A stretch of DNA of 64,000 nucleotides from JABDFW01 sp035550215 (GCA_035550215.1 DASZPM010000028.1:248001-312000), one strand, 5' to 3'; positions 1 through 9,282 are shown, counted from the stretch's first letter. A program made the numbers and translations. The notes: a model not told the origin generated them from the sequence alone.

Positions 1-1399
1 CTTTATTAGTATATGCCTGGCCGCCCTTTGTATAACTGCATAACCAAACATACGTGCCCTGCGGTTGCAGCATGTTATTAAAATAACCATCCCAGCCTTT
101 TGCTGCATCCCTTGTTTCAAACACTTTTTGCCCAAACCGGTTATATACTGCAAGGGTGAAGTTGCCAAGGGTATAATGTGTTAGTACTTTAAAATAGTCG
201 TTGTTACCATCCCTGTTTGGCGTAAAGGCGGAGGGGAAAAGAATATAACTGCACGATACCTCGTTAACATATACGGCGCTTTTTAAAGCCCCGCAGGCGC
301 TGGTTACGGTAACTGTATAAAGCCCCGGCTGTGTTACAACATAATGGTCAAGCGTTGAGCCATCCTGCCACAGGTAAGATAAAAAAGTGCCGGGTGATAT
401 TACCAATGAGTCCCCCGAACACAAAATGGAATCCTGCTCAATATGCGGGCGGGGATTAGAGTAAACAGTAAGATGTACCGTTCGGGTACTGTCGCACCCG
501 AGGCTGGAAGTATAAGAATCTGTATAGGTGCCGGTTTTAACATGCCCGAAATAATTTGAGCCTTCGCAAATGGCTGTATCAATGGTGGTAGTGTTTGTAA
601 TTACAGAAAGGTTAAGCTTTACCACAGAATCGCAACCCGTAGGTGTTGTAAAGCTGTGGTAATAAGTGCCTGCGTATTGCAATGCCTGGCCGCCAAACAT
701 ATAGGGCTTTCCTTCGCAGGTAGTTGCATCTACCGTAGTGTCAATACGCGCCACCGGTACTTTTGCAGAAGCCTGTACAAGTAACCCCGTTTCCGGGCCC
801 GAAGAAGAAACCTGTATTACCAGTGAGTTAGGGCCGGCCTTCCAGTTTTTATTTAGCAGCACTGTTATGCCTTTACCGGGCGAAGACTCATCGGCCTGGT
901 ACCTGTCTGCATTGGGTATAATACCGGTTAAATTGCCGCTTTGTTTTACACCGTTTACATAAATCTCGTATACACTGTTATCGCTATAAATATCCAGTAT
1001 TGCCTGGAAAACACCGGCAGAATCAAAGCTTTTTCCGCATGGATTCTTACACGGCAGGTTGAAGTCAATCTTAAAGAAAAAATCTTTATCACCACCGTGG
1101 TTTCCCAGCGGGTTTATAGATATCCACCTGTTATCCGGGCTTAAAGCCTTAACATACGTGGGCGGTGTGCTTACCATTACTACCGCAGGATTATAAGTTC
1201 CGTTAATTGAGCCCACTGCAAACTGCCACCGTAAGTCATTAACTACAGTTGGCTGCGGCTGCGCTGCGGTACTGCTGGCTGTATTAAAAAAAGCAGGTGC
1301 CGGCGCTTGTCCATATTCGGGCGAACATTGAGCAGCCGGTTTACTACATAAAAAAGTAACATTGAGAAAGGCAAGCAATACTGGTAATAGTTTAGGCAT
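1..1399 (-). CDS. T9SS cargo protein with gliding-motility C-terminal domain (partial)
   Basis: The frame is open from an ATG at 1399 to the left edge (466 codons), so only the last few residues are missing. The protein starts with a signal peptide-like stretch (MPKLLPVLLAFLNVTFLC). A lectin- or jelly-roll-like region follows, then at least two Cys-containing repeats of the form C-E-G ... G-T-Y ... G-C-D-S, which are common in large Bacteroidota surface proteins. Near the left edge comes the gliding-motility C-terminal domain, recognisable by FPSAFTPNRDGNNDYF, YNRFGQKVFE and KGWDGYFN. This domain sends proteins through the type IX system to the cell surface. The passenger function is not recognised. 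It is transcribed leftwards, away from the HIT gene. Confidence 0.85.
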   Translation of the reverse strand, partial: MPKLLPVLLAFLNVTFLCSKPAAQCSPEYGQAPAPAFFNTASSTAAQPQPTVVNDLRWQFAVGSINGTYNPAVVMVSTPPTYVKALSPDNRWISINPLGNHGGDKDFFFKIDFNLPCKNPCGKSFDSAGVFQAILDIYSDNSVYEIYVNGVKQSGNLTGIIPNADRYQADESSPGKGITVLLNKNWKAGPNSLVIQVSSSGPETGLLVQASAKVPVARIDTTVDATTCEGKPYMFGGQALQYAGTYYHSFTTPTGCDSVVKLNLSVITNTTTIDTAICEGSNYFGHVKTGTYTDSYTSSLGCDSTRTVHLTVYSNPRPHIEQDSILCSGDSLVISPGTFLSYLWQDGSTLDHYVVTQPGLYTVTVTSACGALKSAVYVNEVSCSYILFPSAFTPNRDGNNDYFKVLTHYTLGNFTLAVYNRFGQKVFETRDAAKGWDGYFNNMLQPQGTYVWLCSYTKGGQAYTNK

Positions 1400-1575
1400 T
1401 GTTGTAAAACTGTATTTTTCCAGGAGCAAAAATCAATATCTCTGCAAATGCTATTTAGCAGTCCTCCGCATCAAATAACTGTTTAAATGTAGCAAATAAA
1501 TATTAATGCATATAAGCCGCTGAAAAATACAGGTTAATGCACACCGGAAAAAAATTACATATACGCCGAAAGTAT

Positions 1576-1965
1576 TTACAGGTAACGCAAAATCTTCTCC
1601 TGTACCTGCTTTAATTCATCGGGGGACATTTTTAGTTTACCCCGGGTAAAATTCAAATCGTCGGCTGAATTAATGGGTATTAAATGCACATGGGCGTGGG
1701 GTACCTCAAGGCCTACCACTTCAATGCCGCAGCGGTTACAGTAAAATGCTTTTTCAATGGCTTTGGCAATGGGCCGTGCAAATAATAACAGTTCACCTAA
1801 ATAGTCATCCGGCAGGTCAAACATATTGTCAACTTCGGTTTTGGGTACCACTAATACGTGTCCCTCCGCCAGGGGAAATATATCAAGAAACGCGAAAAAT
1901 TTATCGTTCTCTGCAATTTTATAAGAAGGAATTTGGCCGGCGATGATTTTAGAGAAAATTGTCAT
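1576..1965 (-). CDS. HIT family hydrolase
   Basis: A 129-residue protein of normal HIT length. It has the family start FSKIIAGQIP, the FLDIFPLAEGHVLVVPK core and the catalytic triad H90-A-H92-V-H94-L-I, preceded by VPHAHVHLIP. HIT proteins are cytoplasmic nucleotide hydrolases or transferases acting on adenosine phosphoramidates or dinucleoside polyphosphates; the exact substrate cannot be told from sequence. A TATTTTTA stretch just upstream of the start could be its -7 box. It stands alone between the leftward surface-protein gene and the rightward permease gene. Confidence 0.92.
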   Translation of the reverse strand: MTIFSKIIAGQIPSYKIAENDKFFAFLDIFPLAEGHVLVVPKTEVDNMFDLPDDYLGELLLFARPIAKAIEKAFYCNRCGIEVVGLEVPHAHVHLIPINSADDLNFTRGKLKMSPDELKQVQEKILRYL

Positions 1966-2075
1966 ACGTATGTGTTAGCACTGTAAAAATAGGGCAACTT
2001 TTTAAAACATGGCGTCGCAGCATTTATTTATAAACCTGTATAGCTATTTAAGAACGATACAACATCCCCCCCAAG

Positions 2076-2106
2076 CGTACACCCGTGTATCAAAAACGTA
2101 CAGCAT
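2076..2106 (+). promoter_or_regulatory. Upstream activator-like element for the permease gene
   Basis: It contains the palindrome TACAC-CC-GTGTA, followed by TCAAAAA and CGTACAGCA. Almost the same element lies at 49825-49857 upstream of the other MacB-like permease gene. The distance to a -24/-12 type promoter is nearly the same in both places (52-53 bases). This arrangement fits an enhancer site for an NtrC-family activator; the regulator itself is not in the window. Confidence 0.55.
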
Positions 2107-2154
2107 ACTACTCATCAGCAATGCAAATTCTTGGTTAATAATGCGTTGCATTTT

Positions 2155-2170
2155 TGGCACCGCGCTTGTA
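2155..2170 (+). promoter_or_regulatory. Sigma-54-like promoter (-24/-12)
   Basis: TGGCAC, five bases, then TTGTA. The spacing equals the sigma-54 consensus TGGCAC-N5-TTGCA, with one deviation (GT for GC in the -12 box). It lies 32 bases before the ATG at 2202 and 53 bases after the upstream element at 2076-2106. Confidence 0.55.
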
Positions 2171-2201
2171 AGCGTTGGGGGGGTATTAAATTAGTTTCAG
2201 T

Positions 2202-4592
2202 ATGCTTATCAACTACTTTAAGATTGCCATACGCAGCCTTTTGCGCCACAAAGTATTTTCCTTTATTAACATTTTAGGGCTTGCCGTGGGTATGAGCGCC
2301 TGCTTTTTGATGTTTTTATATGTGCTTTTTGAAAAAAGCTATGACAATTTTAACACTAAAGCCGACCGCATTTACCGCGTTGTTACCGATGTAAAAACCC
2401 AAAGTGAACTTATAAAAGAAGGCATGACCACCGGGCCTATTGCAATTAATGTAAAAAAGGAGTTTCCCGAGGTGGAAGAAGCGGTACGCATTGCCCCTTA
2501 TGATGGTTTTTTGGTGAAGAAGGATGACAAGCGCTTCCAGGAGAAGCATACGGTAATGGCTGACTCAAACTTATTTAAAGTATTTGATTTTCCATTGCTG
2601 CAAGGCGATAAAAACACTGCCCTTGTACAACCCATGAGCGTGGTAATGAGCCAGTCAACAGCAAAAAAATATTTTGGCAATACTGATCCTATGGGCCAGC
2701 AGGTGCAGCTAACCGGCGCAGGTATTAACGCCACCATCACAGGCGTTATGCAGGATATGCCCCGCAACTCGCAGATACAGGCAGACATGATTGTAAGCAT
2801 GTCGTCAAGCAAGCCGATATACGGGCGGGGAAGCAGCGACAGCGAATGGACAAACCACAACTATTACACTTACCTTTTATTAAAACCAAACACCAGCCCC
2901 GCTACGGTGGAGAAGAAGTTCCCCGCTTTTATGGAAACGCACCGCGGCTCTCTCAGCAGGCAACTGCAGATGTTTGAAAGCCTTTCGCTGGAACCGTTAC
3001 GGGATGTTTACCTGAAATCAACCCGCGATGGTTTTGTAACAGGCAATATCAACAACGTATATATCTTCTCCATTGTCGCAATATTTATACTGATTATTGC
3101 ATGCATCAATTTTATAAACCTTACCACGGCGCGCAGCGCCGAGCGGGCTAAAGAAGTGGGTATACGCAAAGTGGTGGGTGCGGCAAGGTTTCAACTGGCG
3201 AAACAGTTTATCGGTGAATCGGTAATTATATCCCTGCTGGCGTTTGCACTTTCTATTTTGCTGTGTTCTGTACTTATGCCAGTGTTTAACCAGCTTGCGG
3301 GCAAAACCATTGCCGACAGCATATTTGATAACCCATTAAATATGGTATGGCTGTTCCTGCTGTCGTTAGGCATTGGCGTAATAGCAGGTTTTTACCCGTC
3401 GCTTGTATTGTCATCATTTCAGCCGGTTAAAGTACTTAAAGGCAGGTTTACCACAAGCAACCGCGGGTTGCTGTTGCGTAAAGGCCTTGTGGTATTTCAA
3501 TTTATTGTATCTGTTGTATTAATTGTCGGCACTATAGTGGTGTACAGCCAGCTAAAATACATGCGCAATAAAGACCTTGGGTTCAGCAAAGACCAGGAGA
3601 TGATCATCTATACCAACTTTGACAAAAATAAAGACGCGTTCAAGCAATCCCTGGCCCTTGTACCGGGGGTGCTTTCAACAACGTATTCTTCAGCCACGCC
3701 GGGCGATAATTTTTTTAGTTCAGGCTATTCACAACTGCAAAACAGCGCCGGTGAAATGCAGAAGACTAACATTGACATAAATATTGTTGACTTTGATTAT
3801 ATGAAACAATATGGCCTGCAGGTTATTGCGGGCCGGGGTTTTGACAGGCAATATAAAACAGACACCGGCACAGCGATGGTAATTAATGAATCTGCCGTAA
3901 AAATGCTGGGATATAAAACACCGCAAGATGCTGTGGGGCGAAAGTTTGACCAGTGGGGAAGACGGGGAGAGATTATTGGCGTTGTAAAAAATTTTAACTA
4001 CCGGGGCTTGCAGCAGTCTATACAGCCCATGGTGATGCGCATTGAAACATGGGCGTGGGGAACTATAAGTGTAAAAGTGGCCCCTGCAAAGCTGCCTGAA
4101 ACCATTAAGGCTATTGAAACCAAATGGAATGAAGCCATACCTAACCGGCCATTTGAATACGAGTTTTTAGACGATTTGTTTAATAAACAATACGGCGCTG
4201 AAGAAAATTTTGGCAACCTGTTTTTAAATTTTGCCCTGCTGGCTATTTTTATTTCTTGCCTTGGGTTACTGGGCCTTGCATCATACAGCACTATACAGCG
4301 CACCAAAGAAATTGGGGTACGCAAAGTATTAGGCGCCAGTGTAGCAAATATTATCAACCTGCTTTCCGTTGACTTTATAAAACTGGTGCTGCTGGCATTT
4401 GTAATTGCAGCGCCGGTGGCATGGTATACAATGAACATGTGGCTAAACGGTTTTGCATACCATACGGCTGTGTCGTGGCAAATATTTTTACTTGCAGGCG
4501 TAACATCTATAGTAATTGCTTTTGCGGCCATAGGCTTTCATGCCATTAAAGCGGCCGTTGCTAACCCGGTTAAAAGTTTAAGAACAGAATAA
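2202..4592 (+). CDS. FtsX/MacB-like ABC transporter permease
   Basis: A 796-residue permease with the Bacteroidota double-FtsX layout. It has an N-terminal membrane helix (about residues 17-42, after MLINYFKIAIRSLLRHK), a first MacB-type periplasmic domain, and a three-helix FtsX block about 285-410 containing TTARSAERAKEVGIRKVVGA. A second periplasmic domain follows, then a C-terminal FtsX block with RTKEIGVRKVLGAS at about 700, ending in AAVANPVKSLRTE. Such permeases work with a separate ATPase in mechanotransmission or export; no ATPase gene is adjacent, so it is an orphan permease. It resembles the 808-residue protein at 49975-52401 and shares its upstream element, suggesting common control. 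Start chosen at the ATG preceding the canonical MLxNYFK. Confidence 0.9.
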   Translation: MLINYFKIAIRSLLRHKVFSFINILGLAVGMSACFLMFLYVLFEKSYDNFNTKADRIYRVVTDVKTQSELIKEGMTTGPIAINVKKEFPEVEEAVRIAPYDGFLVKKDDKRFQEKHTVMADSNLFKVFDFPLLQGDKNTALVQPMSVVMSQSTAKKYFGNTDPMGQQVQLTGAGINATITGVMQDMPRNSQIQADMIVSMSSSKPIYGRGSSDSEWTNHNYYTYLLLKPNTSPATVEKKFPAFMETHRGSLSRQLQMFESLSLEPLRDVYLKSTRDGFVTGNINNVYIFSIVAIFILIIACINFINLTTARSAERAKEVGIRKVVGAARFQLAKQFIGESVIISLLAFALSILLCSVLMPVFNQLAGKTIADSIFDNPLNMVWLFLLSLGIGVIAGFYPSLVLSSFQPVKVLKGRFTTSNRGLLLRKGLVVFQFIVSVVLIVGTIVVYSQLKYMRNKDLGFSKDQEMIIYTNFDKNKDAFKQSLALVPGVLSTTYSSATPGDNFFSSGYSQLQNSAGEMQKTNIDINIVDFDYMKQYGLQVIAGRGFDRQYKTDTGTAMVINESAVKMLGYKTPQDAVGRKFDQWGRRGEIIGVVKNFNYRGLQQSIQPMVMRIETWAWGTISVKVAPAKLPETIKAIETKWNEAIPNRPFEYEFLDDLFNKQYGAEENFGNLFLNFALLAIFISCLGLLGLASYSTIQRTKEIGVRKVLGASVANIINLLSVDFIKLVLLAFVIAAPVAWYTMNMWLNGFAYHTAVSWQIFLLAGVTSIVIAFAAIGFHAIKAAVANPVKSLRTE

Positions 4593-4614
4593 TGTTTGCC
4601 GGTTGACAATGTTA

Positions 4615-4647
4615 GCTTGCGGCTTGCTTCAGTTGCAAGCTGCAGGC
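4615..4647. terminator. Stem-loop between convergent genes
   Basis: GCTTGCGGCTTGC pairs with GCAAGCTGCAGGC over 13 positions (two G-U pairs) around a 7-base loop. It lies between the permease stop and the stop of the leftward hexosaminidase gene. No clear U-run follows on either strand, so it may act as a transcript end in both directions or as an RNA-stabilising hairpin. Confidence 0.5.
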
Positions 4648-4675
4648 ACAGGGGTTTAACTCACCCGCCGGTACA

Positions 4676-6586
4676 TTAATTTCTCCTTCTTTCCGCCCTT
4701 CGCTGTAGTTCCTCTATCGGCATCGCGATTATACGGCCTACCTGTTTATTACCGCGATAGGTAACAATCTTAAGCATTACAGCATCTTTCGGTGGCGTTA
4801 AAGGCGCTGTATATTTCGGGTAAAAATTATCGGGAAAGGAGTTATCAAAACTGTAGTAAATATCCAGCCCATCTACCTCGTTAGTCAGGGTTACCAGTAG
4901 TTTACCATCAGCATCTTTCTTTACCTCAAACGATGGGTCAAACATTGTACGTGCATACTTAACCTGGGCTTCGTCAAACCGCGGGAATTGCTTTTCTACG
5001 CGTGTTTCAAAATTATCCCAGTTTTTGTCAGCAACAGGGCTCCATACACACTCCGCAATTGCCAGTGCGCGTGGCCATACCATGTATTCAAGGTGGCGCA
5101 CATTAAACATCTGCTCTGTCCAGATATTTGCCTGGCCACCCATTATATATTTAGGGTCAAGACTGTCGGGGCAGGGGTCAAATTCGTAAGCTTTCTTTAA
5201 ATGTAAGGTTGCATATACGCGTGGCTCAATAATTTGGTCGCCCTGCATATAATCAAGGTAGGCATATTGTACCGGGCTCATTACAACATCATGTTTCATG
5301 CGGCTGGCAGTAACGCCGCCTTCCATGCTGCGCCAGCTCATAACGGCTGCATCAGGTGCAAGGCCGCCTTCCAGTATCTCATCCCATCCCATTAATTTTT
5401 TTCCTTTGCTTTCAATTATCTTCTCAACGCGCTTTACAAAGTAGCTTTGTACCTCGTCCATATTCTTTAAGCCTTCTCTTTGCATTAAGTCTTTTACTGC
5501 GTCACTTTGCTCCCAATATCGTTTATTCGCTTCATCACCACCCATGTGTATGTATTGAAATGGAAATAGTTGTGCAACTTCTCCAAACACTTTATCTAAA
5601 AAATCATACACCTTTTCATTAGCGGGGCACAAAGTATTATCAACAGGGCCGGCAGCAGGTTGCGTACTGTCGCGCCTCCTGCGGGATTCACCGGAACTTA
5701 CAACATACTTATCAGCACCCGGTGTACACGATAGTTCCGGGTAAGAGGCTACCGCGGCAAGGCTATGCGCAGGCACATCAATCTCGGGCAGTATATTTAT
5801 AAACCTTTCTTTTGCATAAGCAATTATTTCTTTCATATCATCCTGGGTATAAAAGCCGCAATCGTTACGGGGCTCGTCAGGCGTAGGCAGTGAAAAAGTG
5901 CCGAAATAACCTTCTTTATGCACCCGGCAGGCGCCAATGGCAGTAAGCTTTGGCAGGCTTTTTATTTCAAGCCTCCAGCCCTGGTCGTCCGTAAGATGCA
6001 TGTGCAGTATATTGTATTTGTATTTTGACATCTGGTTAATAAAATCTTCTACCTGTTGTTTGGTAAAAAAGTGGCGGCTCACATCCAGCATTAAGCCTCT
6101 CCACCCAAAACGCGGGTAATCAGTAATATCAACACAGGGGGCTTTCCAGTGAACATTGTTTACAGCAGTTTTACTTTCAACAGCCGGTGGCAAAAGCTGC
6201 AAAAATGACTGAACACCGTAAAACAGTCCTGCCGGTTTATTGGCTGTTATTGTTACTTTTTTTGCAGTAACGGTAAGATGGTATCCTTCATTACCAAGAG
6301 AAGTATCTGCTGTTTTGTTTATTATAAGGCTAATAGTGGCTGTGCTACGCTCTCCCGCGTGTGTTTGTATACCGGCGATATTAAAATGTTCTTTTAAAAT
6401 AGCAACTGTTGATTTTACATCCGGCGAAGCGTCAGCATATATGCTCACTGAAGCAGGCAGTGTAAAATACCCGGTGTTTCTCACAAGCTTAACAGGTTGC
6501 GGAATAATGCAAATGCTGTCGCCGGACTGGCCATAAACTGCTACACAAATAATTACAGCGCTAAACAGCAGGCAAAACTTTTTCAT
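4676..6586 (-). CDS. GH20 beta-N-acetylhexosaminidase (paralogue 1)
   Basis: A 636-residue secreted enzyme. It has a signal peptide (about 1-19, cleaved near VYGQ), a GH20b N-terminal domain to about residue 148, and a GH20 catalytic barrel starting at ITDYPRFGWRGLMLDVSRHF. The catalytic pair is D351-E352 in HMGGDEA, with HMHLTDDQGW at about 195-204 and a C-terminal chitobiase-type segment (TLTNEVDGLDIYYSFDNSFPD). It releases terminal GlcNAc/GalNAc from chitooligosaccharides or glycans, using substrate-assisted catalysis. It is a close tandem copy of the next gene upstream (6779-8692). A difference is the basic insert ESRRRRDSTQ at about 300-309, where the paralogue has EPFMDWPG. A terminator-like hairpin between the two genes suggests separate transcripts. 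Confidence 0.95.
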   Translation of the reverse strand: MKKFCLLFSAVIICVAVYGQSGDSICIIPQPVKLVRNTGYFTLPASVSIYADASPDVKSTVAILKEHFNIAGIQTHAGERSTATISLIINKTADTSLGNEGYHLTVTAKKVTITANKPAGLFYGVQSFLQLLPPAVESKTAVNNVHWKAPCVDITDYPRFGWRGLMLDVSRHFFTKQQVEDFINQMSKYKYNILHMHLTDDQGWRLEIKSLPKLTAIGACRVHKEGYFGTFSLPTPDEPRNDCGFYTQDDMKEIIAYAKERFINILPEIDVPAHSLAAVASYPELSCTPGADKYVVSSGESRRRRDSTQPAAGPVDNTLCPANEKVYDFLDKVFGEVAQLFPFQYIHMGGDEANKRYWEQSDAVKDLMQREGLKNMDEVQSYFVKRVEKIIESKGKKLMGWDEILEGGLAPDAAVMSWRSMEGGVTASRMKHDVVMSPVQYAYLDYMQGDQIIEPRVYATLHLKKAYEFDPCPDSLDPKYIMGGQANIWTEQMFNVRHLEYMVWPRALAIAECVWSPVADKNWDNFETRVEKQFPRFDEAQVKYARTMFDPSFEVKKDADGKLLVTLTNEVDGLDIYYSFDNSFPDNFYPKYTAPLTPPKDAVMLKIVTYRGNKQVGRIIAMPIEELQRRAERRRN

Positions 6587-6704
6587 ATTGCAATAAATTT
6601 TACAAAGGCAAAAAACAAGATGGGTTAAGGTAAATGTTTTTACGCATGATGAGCCGCTAACAATTAAATAATAGGTAAAGAGGATATTTTATATTGCAAA
6701 CAAT

Positions 6705-6736
6705 AAACCCTGTGTATTTTTAAAAACACAGGGTTT
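6705..6736 (-). terminator. Rho-independent-type terminator after hexosaminidase 2
   Basis: A perfect 11-bp stem, AAACCCTGTGT/ACACAGGGTTT, whose inner T and A runs extend the helix. On the minus strand it follows the stop of the 6779-8692 gene by about 40 bases. The tail after it is only mildly T-rich. Confidence 0.65.
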
Positions 6737-6778
6737 ACACTAAGTTCATCCTTCTATCTTTCTGTTACATTATTTTAT

Positions 6779-8692
6779 CTATTCATCATCACCTTTATGG
6801 TCTGCCCTTTTCTGCAGTTCGCTTACAGGCATAGCGATTATCCGTCCTACCTGCTGGTTGCCGCGGTAAGTAACCACTTTCATCATAACCGCGTCTTTCG
6901 GCGGCGTAATGGGTTGAGTATATTTTGGATAGAAGTTATCGGGGAATGAATTATCGAAACTGTAATAGGTATCCAGCCCGTCAACTTCATTTGTAAGTGT
7001 AATAACAAGTTTGCCGTCTGTGTCCTTCTTAACGCTGAATGCAGGGTCAAACATAGCACGTGCATATTTTACCTGCGCTTCATCAAAACGGGGGAACTGG
7101 TCTTCCACCCTCCTGGTAAAATCATCCCAGTTCTTTGCGTCCTTTGGGCTCCATACACACTCTGCAATTGCTTCAGCACGTGGCCATGTCATATATTCCA
7201 GGTGGCGGACATTAAACATTTGTTCTGTCCATATATTGGCCTGCCCTCCTTTAATATATTTTGGGTCAACACCATCGGGCACGGGCTCAAATTCATACGC
7301 CTTTTTCAAGCGCAGTGTGGCATATACATGCGGCTCAATAATGGGGTCACCCTGCATATAATCAAGGTATGCAAAGGTAGTGGGGCTCATTACTACCTCG
7401 TGGCCCATTTTTGCTGCTGCAATACCACCCTGTATGCCGCGCCAGCTCATAACTGCCGCATCAGGGGCAAGGCCTCCTTCCAGTATCTCATCCCAGCCTA
7501 TTACTTTTTTGCCTTTGCTTTCTACAATTTTCTCTACGCGTTTTTCAAAATAACTTTGTACTTCCTCCATTGTTTTCAAATTCTCCCGCTGCATCAGCGC
7601 TTTTATTTCATCACTCTTCTCCCAAAAATTCTTGGCGCATTCATCACCACCCACATGTATATAAGGGAATGGAAAAAGCTGTGCAATCTCTCCAAATACC
7701 TTATTTAAAAACGGGTACACTTTTTCGTTGGCGGGGCAAAGTGTGTTATCAATGCGCGCTATGGGGCCAGGCCAATCCATAAACGGCTCACCGGATATAA
7801 TTTTATATTTATCTGCCCCGGGTGTGCATGAAAGTTCAGGATAAGCTACAATGGCAGACAGGCTATGGCCCGGTATATCTACCTCTGGCATAATATTTAC
7901 AAACCTGTCTTTTGCATATTGTACCAGCTCTCTAATATCATCCTGTGTGTAAAAGCCCCCTTCATTGCGGGGCTCATCGGGTGTGGGTGGCGAAAATGTA
8001 CCGAAATACCCTTCTTTATGCACGCGTTTTGTAGCATCGTCGCTGGTAAGCCTTGGCAGGCTTTTAATTTCAATGCGCCAGCCCTCATCATCAGTAAGGT
8101 GCATGTGCAGCAGGTTGTATTTGTATTTCACCATCTGGTCAATAAAATCTTTTACCTGCTGTTTGGTAAAAAAGTGGCGGCTAACATCAAGCATCAACCC
8201 TCTCCATCCAAACCGCGGGTAGTCCGTAATTTCCACACAGGGCGCCTGCCATTTAACATCGCTCACCTTTGTATTACTTTCAATAGCGGCAGGCAACAGT
8301 TGATACAATGTTTGTACACCGTAAAATAACCCTGCCGGTTTATTAGCGGTTATTACTATTTGCTTAGGCATAACAGAAAGGTGGTAGCCTTCGTCGCCCA
8401 GGGCTGCATCCGCTGTTTTATTGATAACTAATTTAACAGTGGAAGGCGTTGTTTTAGATAAGGACGTTGCAATAGTGTACCCTGTTGGCACAGACAAGTG
8501 CTGTTTGAGTGAATTAACTGTTTCGCCAAGCGCGGGGGCATCGGCCGCCTCTATTATAATATGTGATGGCAGGGTAAACATCCCGGTACCCCTGGTTACC
8601 TTAACCGGTTGTGGTATAATGGCAATTTCGCTTTGGCAAAAAGCCACAACATATCCCAAAATACAAACCGGCAATAAAAGCAATTTTTTCAT
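6779..8692 (-). CDS. GH20 beta-N-acetylhexosaminidase (paralogue 2)
   Basis: A secreted GH20 enzyme with the same domain order as its downstream neighbour: signal peptide ending near VAFCQ, GH20b domain, then catalytic barrel. The catalytic D350-E351 lies in HVGGDEC and the HMHLTDDEGW motif at about 196-205. I start it at the ATG at 8692 (MKKLLLLPVC), which begins a normal signal peptide. The in-frame ATG at 8704 would add four residues (MRCI) before it. The stop lies at 6779 and a strong hairpin follows. The two proteins align almost without gaps and are clearly a local duplication. Together they suggest use of chitin fragments or N-acetylated glycans; no SusC/SusD pair is nearby. Confidence 0.95.
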   Translation of the reverse strand: MKKLLLLPVCILGYVVAFCQSEIAIIPQPVKVTRGTGMFTLPSHIIIEAADAPALGETVNSLKQHLSVPTGYTIATSLSKTTPSTVKLVINKTADAALGDEGYHLSVMPKQIVITANKPAGLFYGVQTLYQLLPAAIESNTKVSDVKWQAPCVEITDYPRFGWRGLMLDVSRHFFTKQQVKDFIDQMVKYKYNLLHMHLTDDEGWRIEIKSLPRLTSDDATKRVHKEGYFGTFSPPTPDEPRNEGGFYTQDDIRELVQYAKDRFVNIMPEVDIPGHSLSAIVAYPELSCTPGADKYKIISGEPFMDWPGPIARIDNTLCPANEKVYPFLNKVFGEIAQLFPFPYIHVGGDECAKNFWEKSDEIKALMQRENLKTMEEVQSYFEKRVEKIVESKGKKVIGWDEILEGGLAPDAAVMSWRGIQGGIAAAKMGHEVVMSPTTFAYLDYMQGDPIIEPHVYATLRLKKAYEFEPVPDGVDPKYIKGGQANIWTEQMFNVRHLEYMTWPRAEAIAECVWSPKDAKNWDDFTRRVEDQFPRFDEAQVKYARAMFDPAFSVKKDTDGKLVITLTNEVDGLDTYYSFDNSFPDNFYPKYTQPITPPKDAVMMKVVTYRGNQQVGRIIAMPVSELQKRADHKGDDE

Positions 8693-8833
8693 AATGCAGC
8701 GCATCTTTTTTAGTGAGAAAGAGATTGTTTATAAATAAGCGGCTGTGAAAATAACTCATTTTAACCACCGGCGGTTAATAAGTAAACGATTAGTTAAAGA
8801 AGTAAAATATTTTAAAAAAAGAATAGTAAAAAT

Positions 8834-8862
8834 TTGTTCGTACGAAAAATTTCCTACCTTTA
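8834..8862 (+). promoter_or_regulatory. Promoter with BlaI-type operator
   Basis: A TTG at 8834-8836 and TACCTTTA at 8855-8862 fit the Bacteroidota -33/-7 promoter (TAnnTTTG) with an 18-base spacer. The perfect palindrome TTCGTACGAA (8837-8846) sits in the spacer, where a bound repressor would block polymerase. Only four bases separate the -7 box from the ATG of the repressor gene, so the mRNA may be leaderless. Autoregulation by the BlaI-like protein is inferred. Confidence 0.6.
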
Positions 8863-8866
8863 ATTT

Positions 8867-9265
8867 ATGAAGGACAAAAAAGACATACTAAAAAAGCCTG
8901 AACCAACAAAGTCTGAACTGGAGATACTGCAGGTATTATGGAAGCACGGGCCTTCAACCGTACGTTTTGTTAACGATGTACTGAATGAAGAGAAAAGGGA
9001 AGTGCACTATACAAGCACACTAAAGCTGATGCAGATAATGACGGAGAAAGAATTATTGGCGAGGGATGAAACAAACATGAAGCACGTGTACAGTGCTGCC
9101 ATGGATGAGCAAAAAATGAAAGGTATGTTGCTGGATAAGTTTGTTGACAACATGTATAACGGAAGCGCGGGCAGTCTTGTTTTACAATTGCTGGGCAACA
9201 AAAAAGCTTCAAAAAAAGAGTTACAGGCTATAAAAGATTTATTGAACAAGCTGGATAAAGAATAA
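8867..9265 (+). CDS. BlaI/MecI family transcriptional repressor
   Basis: A 132-residue winged-helix protein with the family pattern PTKSELEILQVLWKHGPSTVRFVNDVL...VHYTSTLKLMQIMTEKELLARDE. The C-terminal dimerisation part (LLDKFVDNMYNGSAGSLVLQLL) contains the region normally cleaved in BlaI/MecI proteins. It is followed after 17 bases by an M56 metallopeptidase gene, the usual partner that inactivates the repressor on a cell-envelope signal. No beta-lactamase gene is adjacent, so the controlled genes are unknown; the pair itself is probably one target. Confidence 0.93.
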   Translation: MKDKKDILKKPEPTKSELEILQVLWKHGPSTVRFVNDVLNEEKREVHYTSTLKLMQIMTEKELLARDETNMKHVYSAAMDEQKMKGMLLDKFVDNMYNGSAGSLVLQLLGNKKASKKELQAIKDLLNKLDKE

Positions 9266-9282
9266 CCACTAAAAATGATAAC

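Noticed and set aside
7202..7708. 168-codon plus-strand frame opposite hexosaminidase 2
   Set aside because: It lies wholly opposite the GH20 coding region and has no recognisable domain.
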